64,000 nt of DNA from Uloborus plumipes (Eukaryota; Arthropoda; Arachnida; Araneae; Uloboridae), in contig JAXGGA010005185.1 of the NCBI GenBank assembly GCA_038373865.1, positions 16,495 through 80,494 of the forward strand. The letters are read 5' to 3'. A program made the translations under genes and the position numbers. The notes beneath the pieces are model-generated. The model was given only the letters and a program-made list of their open reading frames with translations, was not told where the DNA came from and searched no databases. The stretch's first letter is position 1, and the number at the start of each line of letters is the position of its first letter. Positions 1-12,785 of this stretch are shown here, in pieces.

Positions 1-2059
1 TTTACCGTAAAAGTTCACGCAACTTTCTAACAGTGTAGGAAAAACAGTAGGTAACCGTAAAATCAACAAATATATTTTGCAGTGCAGAGGTTTTAAGAGT
101 TTAAAATGAAGGCCTAGGGAAATAGTCTGAAGCTTTGTTTCCTTTCATATGTAACAAAAAAGTGATTTACATTGCATTCAGTATGTATGCAATACCTATA
201 ACTGCATTTGGGCCTCATTCTTCAAACAGGTGCATTTGTTTAGGAAAAGCAAATATTTTTCAATATAGCGTTCCGCTTTACGTATTTCTATCTTAAAAAT
301 AAAAAAAACAGGTTACTTACACAAATAATTAAACACTGATTGCATTTGGGGGAGACCCCTTTAGGTGTTAATCTTGTGATTCAAGTTATGCAAATCCTAC
401 TCTTATATGCAGTATCTCTAACGATGGGGATTTCTATCGGGATGAGGGCAATCGGCCGATGCTGGTTAATGAGAAACTCAGAAGGTGCAAATGCAATTGT
501 TCGTGAATTGGAATCATTTGGAACGAATCTAATGTAGTGAGAGAAATAATTTAAACAAAACTGGCATTCTGAGGCGGCAGAAAAAAAACGTAATAGAAAA
601 GCTAGACGATGTTAGATAGATAAAACATGACGCCTGCCTTAATTTTACTAGATCCATCGCTAAATTGATTTTTTTTTCGGACTGGGTAAAAGGAGAGTTT
701 CAATGCCCAAAAGTAATGTTTAGAGATACATTTCGTTTTTTAATTAGACTTAGCATAATTGAATTACTTTGAAATAATGTTTGTTCCTTTTTATGCTTTT
801 ATTGTAAGGTTAGTAAAACGCAAATTATGCATGACTTGTACGATGAAAAAATAAAGTCAATTGTTCGACGACAGAAAGGCTAGATGAAACCAAGAAGGTG
901 TTTAGTTATTAACTTATTTCATGTTTGATGTTTTTGGTCTAAGGCTGATATTAAAAACAGAGAGAACTATTAATGTATAAGTATTTCGAACCCTAAATTA
1001 AATTTCATAACATCGTTGAACAATAATTAACAATAATTGTGCATTGCATCGTTATTTTCGATAATGGTTAGTACTAATTTATTGGAAACAGTTTTATTCT
1101 TTATTTGTACCTGTTTAAGTACGTATAAAATGATAATACTTTACCAATGCACCGTCCACTATTGATAGTTTTGATTGAATCCTTTTTAAAGTTATTTTAA
1201 TGTTACATTTAACCATTTCTATAACAGAAAATTAGTATCTTAAAAGAAATTATGAGCATTAGTACTTAAGTTCAGTGTACTGTTTAATCTATTTAAAGAA
1301 TAATGAAAATTGTTATGTTCGAGCCATCACATAACTTTATTCTATATTTTTCTACTTTTCTTTATCTTATGTAAATCGTTACTATACTGCATTCACGAAA
1401 AAAATATAGACTGAAAATAAACAAACAGGTTGACAAGTTGGTGTTATGCCACTTTTGGAGATTTTTTTGAAAAAAAAATGCATAAATAAATAAACAATAT
1501 TATTCGCATAAGCCGTCTACTTGGCATCAATTTGCTCTTGTCCAAGTCAAATATGTTATTGATGCCGCCAAATGGCGCACTTTTTTTACAATAAGTTAGA
1601 GAATTACAGTTACCAGATTATTTCGCGATTTACAGTCACAGCTAAGTTAAACTTAACTGATATTATAAATTAAAAAACGAGTTTCTTTGTCAGTTTGTTA
1701 TGTTTTCACTCTTTAAAGATTCAATTGATTATCATTAAATTTTGCATACACATTTTTAGGGGCACAAATTATGATATAGAGTGATTTTCTCCGCAAAAAA
1801 ATATTCTAATATTTCCTCCCCATGTTTTAAAAACCCATGAATTTGAGAATTTTTCACTTGAAACTCCTTTTCTTTCGATTTTTTCAGCGTGTTAAAGCCC
1901 TTAAAAGGCTGCACATGAAGACTTTTACCCGAAATTCATAGACTAATAAGAATAACCCAATTCCTTAGTTAAAGTAAATTTCACATATTTAAACGAGGCT
2001 TACCTTCATATAAAAATTGAGATTTGTTTTTGCCTACACCTTTATAAAATTTAAGTATT
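1..2059. other. Unannotated AT-rich DNA
   Basis: No long open frame, RNA gene or clear repeat was found on either strand. A 65-codon frame at 340-537 has no recognisable motif and is of the length expected by chance in such sequence. Confidence 0.6.
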
Positions 2060-2063
2060 TTAA

Positions 2064-3046
2064 CACGCGAGAGCTCGCGCGGGGTCGAAAACGACCCCAG
2101 CACTTTTTTGTTTCCATTTCTTGGAATTTCATGGACAGATAAGGAAACCATCTTTTGGGTAGCTGCCATTGTGTCCTTGATTGATATGTGGGTGTGGTTG
2201 GAATTTTCTTTAATCCTTTTAATTCTTGTAAACTAGGGGGGTTCTTGCGATTGGAGTCTTTTACGACCACAGGCAAGTACTGACGTCAGTAAAGTTCTCG
2301 GAACGGAACAGGTATTTGGAGTCGGTTCCATTCAAAGAATTTTGAAACATTTTGTGAAAAGGAAGTAGTTTTCAGTAATCCTTCTTCTAGCCATGATTTT
2401 CAGTTAACAAGCGTGTCGTTCACAGTGATTATGTAGATCTGTCCTTGCAAAATTCATATTTTTCAATTGCTTTTGCACTACTTATAACAAAGAAAAGCTG
2501 CCGATTCCATATGAGCAAGGGATGAAGCATTTTAGCTAATTACTAGCCGATGGAGAAAGTGATGAATATGTGTCATTTCAGATGATGGATGTTTAGCAAT
2601 TAAAAAAAAAAAAAAACTTTAGTGATTTTGACAGTAAAAGCAAATTTTCTTTTAGCGAAAATTCTGATAATCCTGATACAGATGACATCTTTATTGGAAG
2701 AGATAAAGAAACTATTTGGCAAAGAAATAAATTTAGAGCTAATGTTTGTACTCCAGTTCGAAATATAAGTATTTTTCTTGCTGCACCAAAGGGAAACGCA
2801 AAAAATGTTACTGATGTGTTTGAGAGCTGGAACATTTTCGTAATAGTTCATAAAGCACGTTCTTTATGCATTTCAAATCAAAAACTGATCACTGTAGAAG
2901 TCTCTGTTAGTGAAAAAATATAAATGAATAAAATAAAATAAAGAAGTCATGAAAAAGAGGAAAAGAAATGAAGAACAACACATTGGGGTCGTTTTCGACC
3001 CCGCGCGAGCGCTCGTGTGACAAAACATGGCGCGAGCTCTCGCGAA
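2064..3046 (+). mobile_element. Internally deleted piggyBac element
   Basis: TTAA stands at both ends (2060-2063 and 3047-3050), the target duplication of piggyBac elements. The left end reads CACGCGAGAGCTCGCGC and the right end, reversed, TTCGCGAGAGCTCGCGC. A second, subterminal inverted pair holds an 18-base palindromic block, ggggtcgaaaacgacccc at 2081-2098 and its complement at 2985-3002. A further copy of the GC-rich terminal motif sits at 3001-3019, so the right end carries two versions of it. At about 980 bp the element is far shorter than an autonomous piggyBac (about 2.5 kb) and retains only an N-terminal piece of transposase. Confidence 0.85.
2548..2876 (+). pseudogene. piggyBac transposase, N-terminal fragment
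   Basis: The plus strand first encodes an acidic stretch (ADGESDEYVSFQMMD), then after a frame change at the A-run near 2601-2616 a second stretch containing SENSDNPDTDD, IFIGRDKETIWQ and, further on, KNVTDVFESWNIF. An acidic N terminus followed by a K/R-D-x-T-x-W block and a W-x-x-F block is the arrangement at the start of piggyBac-family transposases. The DDD catalytic core and the C-terminal cysteine-rich finger are absent, and the piece stops before the right inverted repeat. It cannot code for an active transposase. Confidence 0.75.
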
Positions 3047-3050
3047 TTAA

Positions 3051-3440
3051 GACAGGTATTCCTTTTGCTGCGCAAAGTATATGGCTTACTTAAAAGAAAT
3101 AGCAAGAATATTGTTTTTCTATTAAATCCAAGATTCGGGTGTAAACTGCGTTGGGCCAAAAATCAATAAATACCTCTCCTTTCTGAGGCCTAGCAAGACA
3201 ACAAATTGTAGCTGAATCTCTGCATTATATCTTGAGATATAGCAGTCACAAAAACGTAAAAAAAAAATGTTTGAGTAATGTGTTCTCTCCGCTAGCTATT
3301 CCAGTCAAAATTGAATAAACGCTTGTACTCTCCGAGTTCTACCTGTAAACCAACTGACTTATAATATCAAAAACCAAATAAATCCAGTCACTATTTCTTG
3401 ACACGTATCATTCAATCACAACGTAAAGCACTTTCTATTA
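3051..3440. other. Unannotated spacer between two elements
   Basis: AT-rich DNA between the piggyBac right TTAA and the 8-bp duplication of the next element. Nothing recognisable was found. Confidence 0.5.
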
Positions 3441-4308
3441 CTGTACATTAGGGTGGGCCGAAAATGACTTTTATTTTTTTTTCGATGACGAGGTATGCGG
3501 AAAAGGTGCCATTGGGGGCACAAAGCACTCACAAAAATTTGAATTTTTTTGCACAATTTCTTGATCTGCCGCAATCGCCTTGAAGTTTCGAAAAAATGCT
3601 AATTTTTGATGTTTTTCGTAAAATTTGTCAAATTTTTTTAAAAAATATTTTCAGTGATAGATGTAACTTAAAAGATACTATTAGGGGCACTAAGTTCACA
3701 TAAAAAAATTTGAATGATTTTGCTCCATTTCTTGATCAGCCATAAACACTTGGGGGTTTCAGAAAAATTGCTAAAGTCGGATATTACAGCAAAATTTGTG
3801 AAATTTTTAAAAAAAATTATTTTCGGTAATGGGGAGAGCAAAAAAGACTCACTATTATCATTAAATCAACATTAAAATTGAATTGTAAATGATATTTATT
3901 TAATTTGTCACAAATACGGGGAAAATTCGGAATTATTATTATTATGTTTTTTACTGATCCAATTAATTTATTAATTTTTAAGCTTTATAAAAATGTCTTC
4001 CAAGTGTTGAGAGACAAGTTAGAAGTCTGAAATAAGAAGTAGTTTATCTAATAATCTGCATTTTTATTTTTAAAATTCGTTAGAGTTACAAATTAGTTAT
4101 TTATTACTATTGAATAAAAAAAAATGTGTTAATTGAAAGTGCTTCAAAGTTCTCAGCTTATTGCGCATCCAAATATCTTACAAAATAATCCAGAACTCAA
4201 CGCGAGGAGGTGGCTGCACGAGTTCTACCAGCCCTCCACCTAAAAATATTCTATTCACGTTGTTTTGCATTCTTCATGCAACGAAGTCCTTCTTCGAATT
4301 AAACGTTT

Positions 4309-4552
4309 ACATTTTTATCCTGGATTGTATCTTTGCTCTGACGAAGGTATCTCTGTCCTCATGGCCACATACGTGCATTACCGCTTCTGTCACTACTTTA
4401 ATTGTTCTTCCCACAGCTTGCGTGTGACTTGGAAAGCGGACTGAAGCTTCATCTAAAACCAACTCGTATACTACTATTTGTAATTCGAGACTCACTAAGA
4501 TCTGTCGAGAGCCAGTCGATGCAGTCGTAGTACTCAGTAGCCATAAGAGTAG
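4309..4552 (-). pseudogene. Inverted second copy of the element gene's 3' end
   Basis: Read on the minus strand, this gives the same terminal protein block as the plus-strand copy at 4866-5133, including RFPSHTQAV, VCGHEDRD and the terminal IQSRIKM, with only a few substitutions (EE to EA-V near the middle). Upstream it also matches the MATEYYD...WLSTDLS block, but in another frame because a segment is missing. The gene end was thus duplicated in inverted orientation when the left arm formed. The minus frame extends by chance to 4753. Confidence 0.75.
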
Positions 4553-4617
4553 AATGGCATAGTACGAGTTTATGCGCAGAGTATGGTTCTCAGTGAGGAA
4601 GTTACCAGGGTGAGCAG

Positions 4618-5133
4618 ATGGACCGAGACAATTTGTGGAAAATAGTACTACTCTCAAACTTCCTCTCTGATGACTTAACGATAGTGCATTCGGTAGTTCA
4701 AAGAAATGCATACTATAGCCATCCTGAGAATATACTATTAGCAATGGCGACAAACGAAAACAAAGAAATCAGAATATTGGCATGGAAAAGGATTAAACAA
4801 TGCTGCCTTTCAAAGAAGAAAGAGATCAGGAGACTGAAACAGTTTAAGGTTCTACAACTAAACTTTATGGCTACTGAGTACTACGACCGCATCAACTGGC
4901 TCTCAACAGATCTTAGTAAGCCTCCAATTACATCGAATCTTTCATTCGAAGAGATTGAGAGAAACATAGAATCAGGCTTGGTTTTAGATGAAGCTTCAGT
5001 CCGTTTTCCAAGTCACACGCAAGCTGTGGGAAGAACAATTAAAGTAGTGACAGAAGAGGCAATGCACGTATGTGGCCATGAGGACAGAGATACCTTCGTC
5101 AGAGCAAAGATACAATCCAGGATAAAAATGTAA
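4618..5133 (+). pseudogene. TE protein, C-terminal fragment (171 aa)
   Basis: This open frame lies in the right half of the foldback element. Its last 55 residues contain FPSHTQAV, then V-T-E, VCGHEDRD and IQSRIKM. I recall this block only from uncharacterised, TE-borne proteins of arthropods and other animals and cannot name the family. The upstream part (NEDKEIRILAWKRIK-like basic stretch, KKKEIRRLKQFKV) is plausibly the same protein. No DDE catalytic residues can be assigned, and at 171 residues it is too short for a full transposase, so it is best taken as the surviving 3' portion of a larger gene. The ATG is simply the first in frame after the loop of the hairpin. Confidence 0.5.
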
Positions 5134-5988
5134 ACGTTTAATTCGAAGAAGGACTTTGTTGCATGAAGAATGCAAAACAACGTGAATAGAATATTTTTAG
5201 GTGGAGGGCTGGTAGAACTCGTACAGCCACCTCCTTGCGTTGAGTTCTGGATTATTTTGCAAGATATTTGGATGCGCAATAAGCTGAGAACTGTGAAGCA
5301 CTTTCAGTTAACACATTTTTTTATTCAATAGTAATAAATAACTAATTTGTAACTCTAACGAATTTTAAAAACTAAAATGCAGATTATTTGATAAACTGCT
5401 TATTTCAGACTCCTAAATTGTCTCTCAACACTTGGAAGACATTTTTATAAAGCTCAAAAATTAATAAATTAATTGGATCAGTAAAAAAAAATAATAATTC
5501 CGAATTTTCCCCGTATTTGTAACAAATTAAATAAATATCATTTACAATTCAATTTTAATGTTGATTTAATGATAATAGTGAGCCTTTTTTGCTCTCCCCA
5601 TTACCGAGAATAATTTTTTTATAAAATTTCACGAATTTTGCTGTAATATCCAGTTTTAGCAATTTTTCTGAAACCCCCAAGCGTTTATGGCTGATCAAGA
5701 AATGGAGCAAAATAATTCAAATTTTTTATGTGAACTTAGTGCCCCTAATAGTACCTTTTAAGTTACACCTATCACTGAAAATATTTTTAAAAAAAATTTG
5801 ACAAATTTTACGAAAAACATCAAAAATTAGCATTTTTTCGAAAATTCAAGGCGATTGCGGAAGATCAAGAAATTGTGCAAAAAAATTCAAATTTTTTGTG
5901 AGTGCTTTGTGCCCCCAATGGCACCTTTTCCGCATACCTCGTCATCGAAAAAAAATAAAAGTCATTTTCGGCCCACCCTACTGTACAT

Positions 5989-8900
5989 CCCCTCAAATTA
6001 ATGATTTAAAAGGAAGGAATTACTGCCAAAACATATCAGCACCAATTCACTTAGTGCAACATATGTGCACCAAATTTCGTTTGATTTCATGCAGCAGTTT
6101 ATGAGCTAGAATAGCCACTAAGATTTGTCACACTCACGGTTTTTTTTAAATCCATAATGGTTAAAGAGATTTCGCACTTATCGAAACATGTAAATCTGTT
6201 GCAATTTGATCTTAAGTATCTTAATAAGTATGGAGAAATCCAGGCCAAAATATCAGGCATGGACATACCTCAAAGGGTAAAGATGCTGATTCAATTTTTG
6301 TACCAATTGTCTAGATAGTTTAATTGAACGATATTACTTGTGACTCCTATGTCTCAAAAGTAAATCAAACATTAGAGAAAAATAGATATTCAGATAGGTT
6401 TCGGAAGAGAAAAGTACTGACTCATTCTCCGTGACAAAATGCTCAATGGGGGAGTTTGTTTTTTTCTTTTCATTGTCCTTGCTATACCACAAAAAGTAAT
6501 GCGATGATTTTCGTTAAAAGCAGTCTCATCTTTGTTGGATTTAATTCAGCAGAGATATTATTATTAAAAAAAATAGCATTCTTTCGTGATTTTATTGGTT
6601 CAAAATATTCGTTCATTTAAAGTACCGCCATCAATACCAAGAACTTTTTTATAAGCGTTTAACGGAATTCGTTCTAAATTGTATCGTAGCTAGTTGTTAC
6701 GATCACCTACGATCAGAAAAATGCCAGTCAGTTAAAAGCTTTATTTGTTACCATTTTCTACTATTAACAAGTAAAATGTAGTTAAGAGAGGCTTTTTATA
6801 TCGCGTTTTCAACTTTCTCTCTTGATTCCACTTTTGAGAATAGCAAAAGTTAGTTATTAAGGGTTACATGTAAAATGATAAGAGTTCAAATGAAATATGC
6901 AGTTTAACAGTGGGCTTTTTTTTAAGTACGAAAAACAATATTTCTTTCTTTCTTTGTAATGTTTGAAATTTCCAGATTTTGGCCAGTATGTCCACATCAT
7001 GCTAGTCTTCTTTTTAAATGTATACCTTTCTGGGGTTAATTGGTTAATGGATGATTAATTTTTTTTAATTCCGAAGGTTATCCCGATCTCCGCTATTAAT
7101 GCTTTTCTTTTTCATCAGTTTTCATATATGCTGGCCGTTATCAATACGTTTCTTAAAAGAAAAGTAGGAACCGTTAATGACTGAAAGTTCTAAATGTTCA
7201 TTAGTGTAAGTATTACCTTAGTTGTAAATCATCACTTTTGAATACAGCAAAAAGCTGAATTAAATATTTAATTTGCATTTTTTTTTTCTTTCACTCTGCA
7301 AGAACTAGTTTTCTAGGCTATTTTTTAGTCATCTAGGTGCAGTGGCGTTCAGGCTTTGTTAAACCCTGCATATAAGCATGAGATTGTCACGCTGTTCGGA
7401 AACGAAATATGGAAATTTACAACATTAGAAAGAAAGAAAGAAACATTGTTTCTCATGCTTCAAAACTAAATATGGCTAAAGTTACATTTAAAATTTTATT
7501 TCAGTTCTGAAGATTTAAAATATCTACGCAATATATATTTTTAAATATTACATGTTATAATTGAAGCTGCCAGAATTTAAGGCTGAGTTGAAAAAAAAAC
7601 CCTTGAAATGCAGCACATATTCTTCTAACTAAGCAAATTGCATATGTACCAATGATTTTCTTTAAATCTTACAGAACATAACTATAATGTATTATAAATT
7701 TAAGAAATGAAATTGTTAAATCTTTATTTGTCATATTTATTACAATGACAGTATTTTACAGTTATAACTTGAAAATTGAGAATAGTTAAGTTTTAAAAAT
7801 GTGTAAGTGAGAAAAATTGTATATATAAATTCCATTTTAATTCAGGACGTATGGTGAATATTTCATTTCGTAACATTTCAACAGAAGTTCAGCATTTAAA
7901 AAAAGGTGTTAAATTTTGAAACGTATGCGCTTTTTGTTTTATTCGTACAGCATACATTTTATTCTTAAAATTTCTTTCAAATACTTTAGCAAATGAACTT
8001 AAATATTAGTATTGTCATTAGAATATGTAGAATTGACAATATATTTCGGCAGCTAGTATTTTCTATCATTTTTTCATTTTTATTCGAAATTAAAAATTTT
8101 GTTTTATGTTATTTTCTGTGAGCGAACATATCAACTTTTATCACACATATTTTGAACGTATCTAGTTTACAACATTGTAATCATTGCAACCATATTTTTA
8201 ACACGCAGTATATATAACTTCTTAATATAATATTTTTAAATTGCAATTTTTCATTTATTTACTTTTTTATTTATTTATCGTTTATATGCGTGTGTTTCTT
8301 TTTATCATAGACAATACAGTCCACATTAAAGTCTATCCCAGAAAAGAAAAAATGCAAACAAGTGTTTACAAATTATAATTTACTGTAATGAAAAATAAAA
8401 TATCATGATCGCACTTACTTTCAGATGCAGTTAAATTTGCTTACTTAATTCAGTTTTGTATTAAAGCAAAAATTAGTAAATAAGTGAATAATGTAGAAAC
8501 ATAATTACAAAAATTTGTCGCAATATATTTTAATGAATTTTTTCTTACATTTACATATTTTCTTTCGTTTATAAAAACGAATAGCAATCGATACATATGT
8601 TGTTTATAATTACAAAATAAAAATGTTTGTTTTTTTCATTCAAATATTTTGTTTACCTGCTTGCTCTATTGCACGACTTTACACTGTCTACCTCAAATAA
8701 AAGTTATTTTAAATGACACACGTTCAATAATATAGCCTAAATACAAATAAAAGAAAGAAAGTAGTGAAAAATTTCCAGTCATCATAGTGACAAGAGCTAC
8801 TAAAACTCTCCACTGTTATTTGGACATTAGTCTCTAAAAAGTTCTCATTCAAATAAGAAAATTTCGTAAATACAAAGGTATGCTTAACTAAGTATATCAA

Positions 8901-11495
8901 GTTTTGTTCAATTTCATGACGTACGTTTTAAACTGGAGTGTTCCCTAAAAATCAATCGTATACATATCAACACATTTACCATGTCATTTTAGGCTTGTAA
9001 ATATGCATACATTTTTAGCTGATCAAGTTTTTTTAACTGATACATGTATGGATAATTAAATAACTGATATTAATAATCTTTTCGATTTTAAATTCCGGAA
9101 ATATTTAGTTTTAGGAAATTAAAGTATAGATTCGCAAAAATTAACAATCACAAGTATCAGTTTAAATCCATCGGTTTTATGATTCCAAGTTGTTGGACGC
9201 AGTTTATTCGTTGGTTTTATTGATAATCTTCGGGAAGACCAATCTAGATCATTCTGCCTAGGATTATATTTTCAAGCGTTAAATTGAATAAAATTTATTA
9301 AATTCTTTGATGAACAAAAATGTCATTAATCATTAACTTACATTTTCCAAATATTCCTCAATATGCTAAGCAAGTTTGATAGTACTCTCAATATAAAGGT
9401 CTTTCATCTAGCAAAACATTTTAATGGATTTGTTTATATTACGTTTTAAGTTATAATAATAAAAACTAAAAAGTAAATAATTTAAATATACTTTATAAAG
9501 TAATTTGGTTTACTTCCCCTTTTCTTACTAAAATTTGCTTTAAATATTTTTAAAAGTGTAATGAAAGACTACCTATAAAAAATGTAACATCTTATTTTTC
9601 CATTCATAAAATCCATCTCGTCTTTCCATTGAAGTATAACCTAAATGATTTGTTTATGTGACTTGATTTAACCAGTAGTAAATTGAGAAATTCTGCGAAG
9701 AGAAACAAAGAAAAAAATATATTTTTCATATTAGCATGTGAATAAACTGTATTCTACTAAATTTAAAATAACTTTTATTTGGATATTCAAAATTTTCGTT
9801 TTAATTAATCTCAAATCCTTGAGTAAATGTATAATTAAGAGTAGAACTCATTACATTTTCTTTGCAGAACACCCCGTTCTCTGAACCAAACAGTAGTTTC
9901 TCTTATAAGCATAGTGATAAATACCTTGTTCTCGTCTAGAGACATATATCATCTACATTGCAGCAGATAATTAAAGATATGAATATCATAACAATAGGTC
10001 TCCAAATGAAACGCATTGGGACCTTTATTCTTCAGAATCAGCTGTAAAGTTAAGCTCAAGAGTAGACATGCATGTAATCTGGAAGCACAGCCATGGAGAG
10101 TTATGCATAATTATTTCTAATTATGACCTGGTGGTGTTTCATAAAACGTCCCTAACTATTACCTCACGCAATTTATTGCTGCCTCCTAAGGTGTGATTAG
10201 TTAGGGTATAAGTAGTGAAGTGCTGAATCGCATTGGAACTGCTGTAGTTTTATCTTATAACACCAACATAACTGTGGTAATTTTGAGCTTATATGATAAG
10301 AATAAAACTGTCAGTTTCTTTGATTAGTAGGTGTTTGTAATGCGTATTCTTTGCCGTACTAAATACTATCGGGAGAGTTAACAAAACCATATCAATTAAG
10401 AGGAATTGAATGTTTTAGATTTGGGACATTGGGAATCTGTATTAAAGGCACTGAAATATACCTAAATTAAATGTAAAATGCAGCAAATATTATCCTGAAT
10501 TCTTTCACTTTCAAATTTTGGAAAGATTAGAGGTGCTGCGTAACTTTCTTAGTGATCGATTTGCATGTTTTTGCAGATTTTAATTATTTAACTGCATGAA
10601 AAAAATATTGTCTCTCTCGATAGTATTGTTCCTGGTATTGTGTATAGTGAAAATACATTTTTATAATATTGCAGGCTGTTAATGAAGTCGAAAACATAAT
10701 AAATGTATATTAAGCTAGGTAAAGTGAGGAACAATACTTCTTCTAAAAAAATTTTCTGCAACCATACTTTCTTCTCTTTTTTGTTAACCACGGAAGCATA
10801 AGCTATAAAATGGCGCAATATTTTTGCCCAAGTATTTTTGAAGCTAACTAAAGACTTAAACCGAAAAGATACTTGACTAATATCACGATTAAAAAAAATA
10901 GTACAGTGATGAATAGGTACTTTTATGAGTAAGTCCTTAATGAAGATTTAAATTCGTCTAATTACATTACAATAATAATAATAAATTGATGAAATTTGAA
11001 AAATAACTATAAATTCCAACTTCTTTATTTATCCTCTCATTACCATAACATTTAAAATACTTGTATAAGTTGTGCTTTAATCTATATTTTTTTCAATGTT
11101 ATCAATTTTACAATTAAAATAAATAGCTTTAAATTAGATTACGATAAATATGTTCTTTTTTTTATTTAGTGTTCTGATTTCTGTATAAGTTGGGCTCAGT
11201 TAAACTTGGATTACTTTGCATGACAAATGAAAATCATTCACGAATGAGAAACGTGTATTAAAATCACATTAGTGTGAGCATTGAGAATATTTGAGATATT
11301 TTAAGGCATATCACAATTTCACTGAATTTGGAGAGGAAATATAGCAATGATAGTGCACACATCTCTCGAAACTAGTAAATGGTGTATTTTGTAATACCTG
11401 TAATTATGGTGAAAAAATGTTCATTACGTCCTTTTGTTTGCTTCGGCAATGTCTTCTTTAACTGATTGGAATTTTTTTTTTCAGCACGATTGATG
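5989..11495. other. Unannotated AT-rich DNA with one small inverted repeat
   Basis: No gene or element with clear ends was found in about 5.5 kb. The only structure noted is the inverted repeat pair at 6929-6977 and 7398-7460, listed separately. The longest frame (10588-10818, minus) has no recognised motif. Confidence 0.5.
6929..7460. repeat. Candidate small inverted-repeat element
   Basis: About 50 bp at 6929-6977 (acaatatttctttctttctt, then aatgtttgaaatttcc) is complementary, with mismatches, to 7398-7460. Both arms include a tetranucleotide CTTT/AAAG run. No target duplication could be seen, so this may be a degenerate MITE or two unrelated low-complexity stretches. Confidence 0.35.
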
Positions 11496-11881
11496 CACTT
11501 TAAAAAATGAATGTTGTTTCTACAGTATAATATAGCTAATTTTATAGTAATAAACTAAAAATTGCTAAGTTTTACAGTAATAAACTAAAATCGGTAATTT
11601 TACAGTAAATAAACTGTAAAAATGCTAATTCTACAATTTATTACAGTGCATTTTACCGTTTTAAACTGGAATCTCTGCTGCCAGTGTTATACTGTTTTTT
11701 TTTTTTTTTTTCAGTATAATACAGCTAAGCTTTACGGTAGTAAACTGTCAAATTTCTAACTTTACACTAAGAAACTTAATTTGCTAGTTTTACAGTTTAT
11801 TACTGTGCATTTTACAGTTTTAAATTGGAACTTCGGTTGCCAGTATTATACTATAAAAACAACAGTTCATTTTTTGCAGTG
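11496..11881. mobile_element. MITE of the CACTG-AAAAAATGAA family, copy 1
   Basis: The ends are inverted repeats: CACTTTAAAAAATGAATG at the left and, reversed, CACTGCAAAAAATGAACTG at the right, each followed by a GTTGTTT-TACAGTATAAT block. The interior repeats ttttacagtttatta and gcattttacagttttaaa. A second internal copy of the cagtataatacagcta block near 11715 suggests a dimeric structure. Two related copies lie at 20895-23355 and 60683-60910. There is no coding capacity. The copy at 20895 has TA duplications, which points to the Tc1/mariner group. Confidence 0.65.
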
Positions 11882-12785
11882 TTGGAACTAATTCGGAGAA
11901 GTAATTTTTTTTTCTTCAAAGCTTATAATTTGTAGTTGCTGTTTTAGTCTTAACCTATTGCGTGTTATTATAATATCCCGATTTAAAAATATCATCCAAA
12001 CACAATTTTTGAACTAAGAAATAAATTACGAAACAACCGTCGAGAAAGTCTCCAAAACCTACACATGATGTTACATTATTCTAATATTATTCAACATTTA
12101 TACAGAGCATAAAAAAGTGTACAACCTGAATCTCCAGTTAAATTACCTTCGGATATTCTAGGAAATTCTTCCTCTTCGCATCATCTCGTCCTATTTACCC
12201 CAATAAATTTTAGTTCAAAGATTGTTTCAACTTTTTGAGAATTCCCGAGTCTTACGGATTGAAACGGGACAAAAGTAGTTTAGAAAGTACTGTCCTTTTG
12301 TGTGTTGCGAACTCTCAGCTCCCTTTATATCTTTCAAATGATAAGCCCGAGTTCGAAAGTGTCCGGGATCATTTAGTTCCAAGAATGTTCTTCGAAGCAT
12401 CTCACAAAATCCTGACGAATAAAAAAAGGACAGCTTTATTCTTTCCGAGACGAAAGCCTTTCGAACTCAGTTGTCAACTCTTTGTTGGAAGAAGAAATAA
12501 AATGTTTACTTTTCTTCAACCCATCATATTTTATTACTAATAGTGCAAAAAACGAGTAAAGTTTTGTTCTAATTTGTTGGCAGATCTTATTCCTACTTTA
12601 AATATACAAATAACTAATTTATTTGAAACTATCTTCTAAAGAACAACATTTTCAAATACATTTTTTTAATATATAAGGGTATTTTTTGGTAGATTACATT
12701 TCAAATATAGCAATTTGAATGGTGGATTCTAAAGAAAAATTCTCACGCTAAACGTGTTTGCGTGTAAATCAAAATTTCATATTAG
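11882..12785. other. Unannotated stretch with one orphan frame
   Basis: A 101-codon plus-strand frame at 12235-12540 is slightly richer in GC than its surroundings, but I recognise nothing in it and no splice context supports an exon. Otherwise AT-rich and featureless. Confidence 0.4.

Larger units (their letters stand above)
3449..5980 (+). mobile_element. hAT-like palindromic (foldback) transposon
   Basis: The ends are perfect inverted repeats starting TAGGGTGGGCCGAAAATGAC, flanked by an exact 8-bp duplication ctgtacat (3441-3448 and 5981-5988). That size, with T at position 2, A at position 7 and a central TA, fits hAT targets. The inverted repeats are not short: 3449-4463 and 4978-5980 are complementary with few changes, and the complementarity continues more weakly to about 4612 and back from about 4650. 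The left arm lacks some stretches that the right arm has, among them about 33 bp opposite 4940-4977. The whole 2.5 kb would therefore fold into one hairpin with a small loop. P-type or other 8-bp elements are alternatives to hAT. Confidence 0.85.

Noticed and set aside
12235..12540. 101-codon frame as a host exon
   Set aside because: No motif, no supported splice sites and no neighbouring exon-like sequence.
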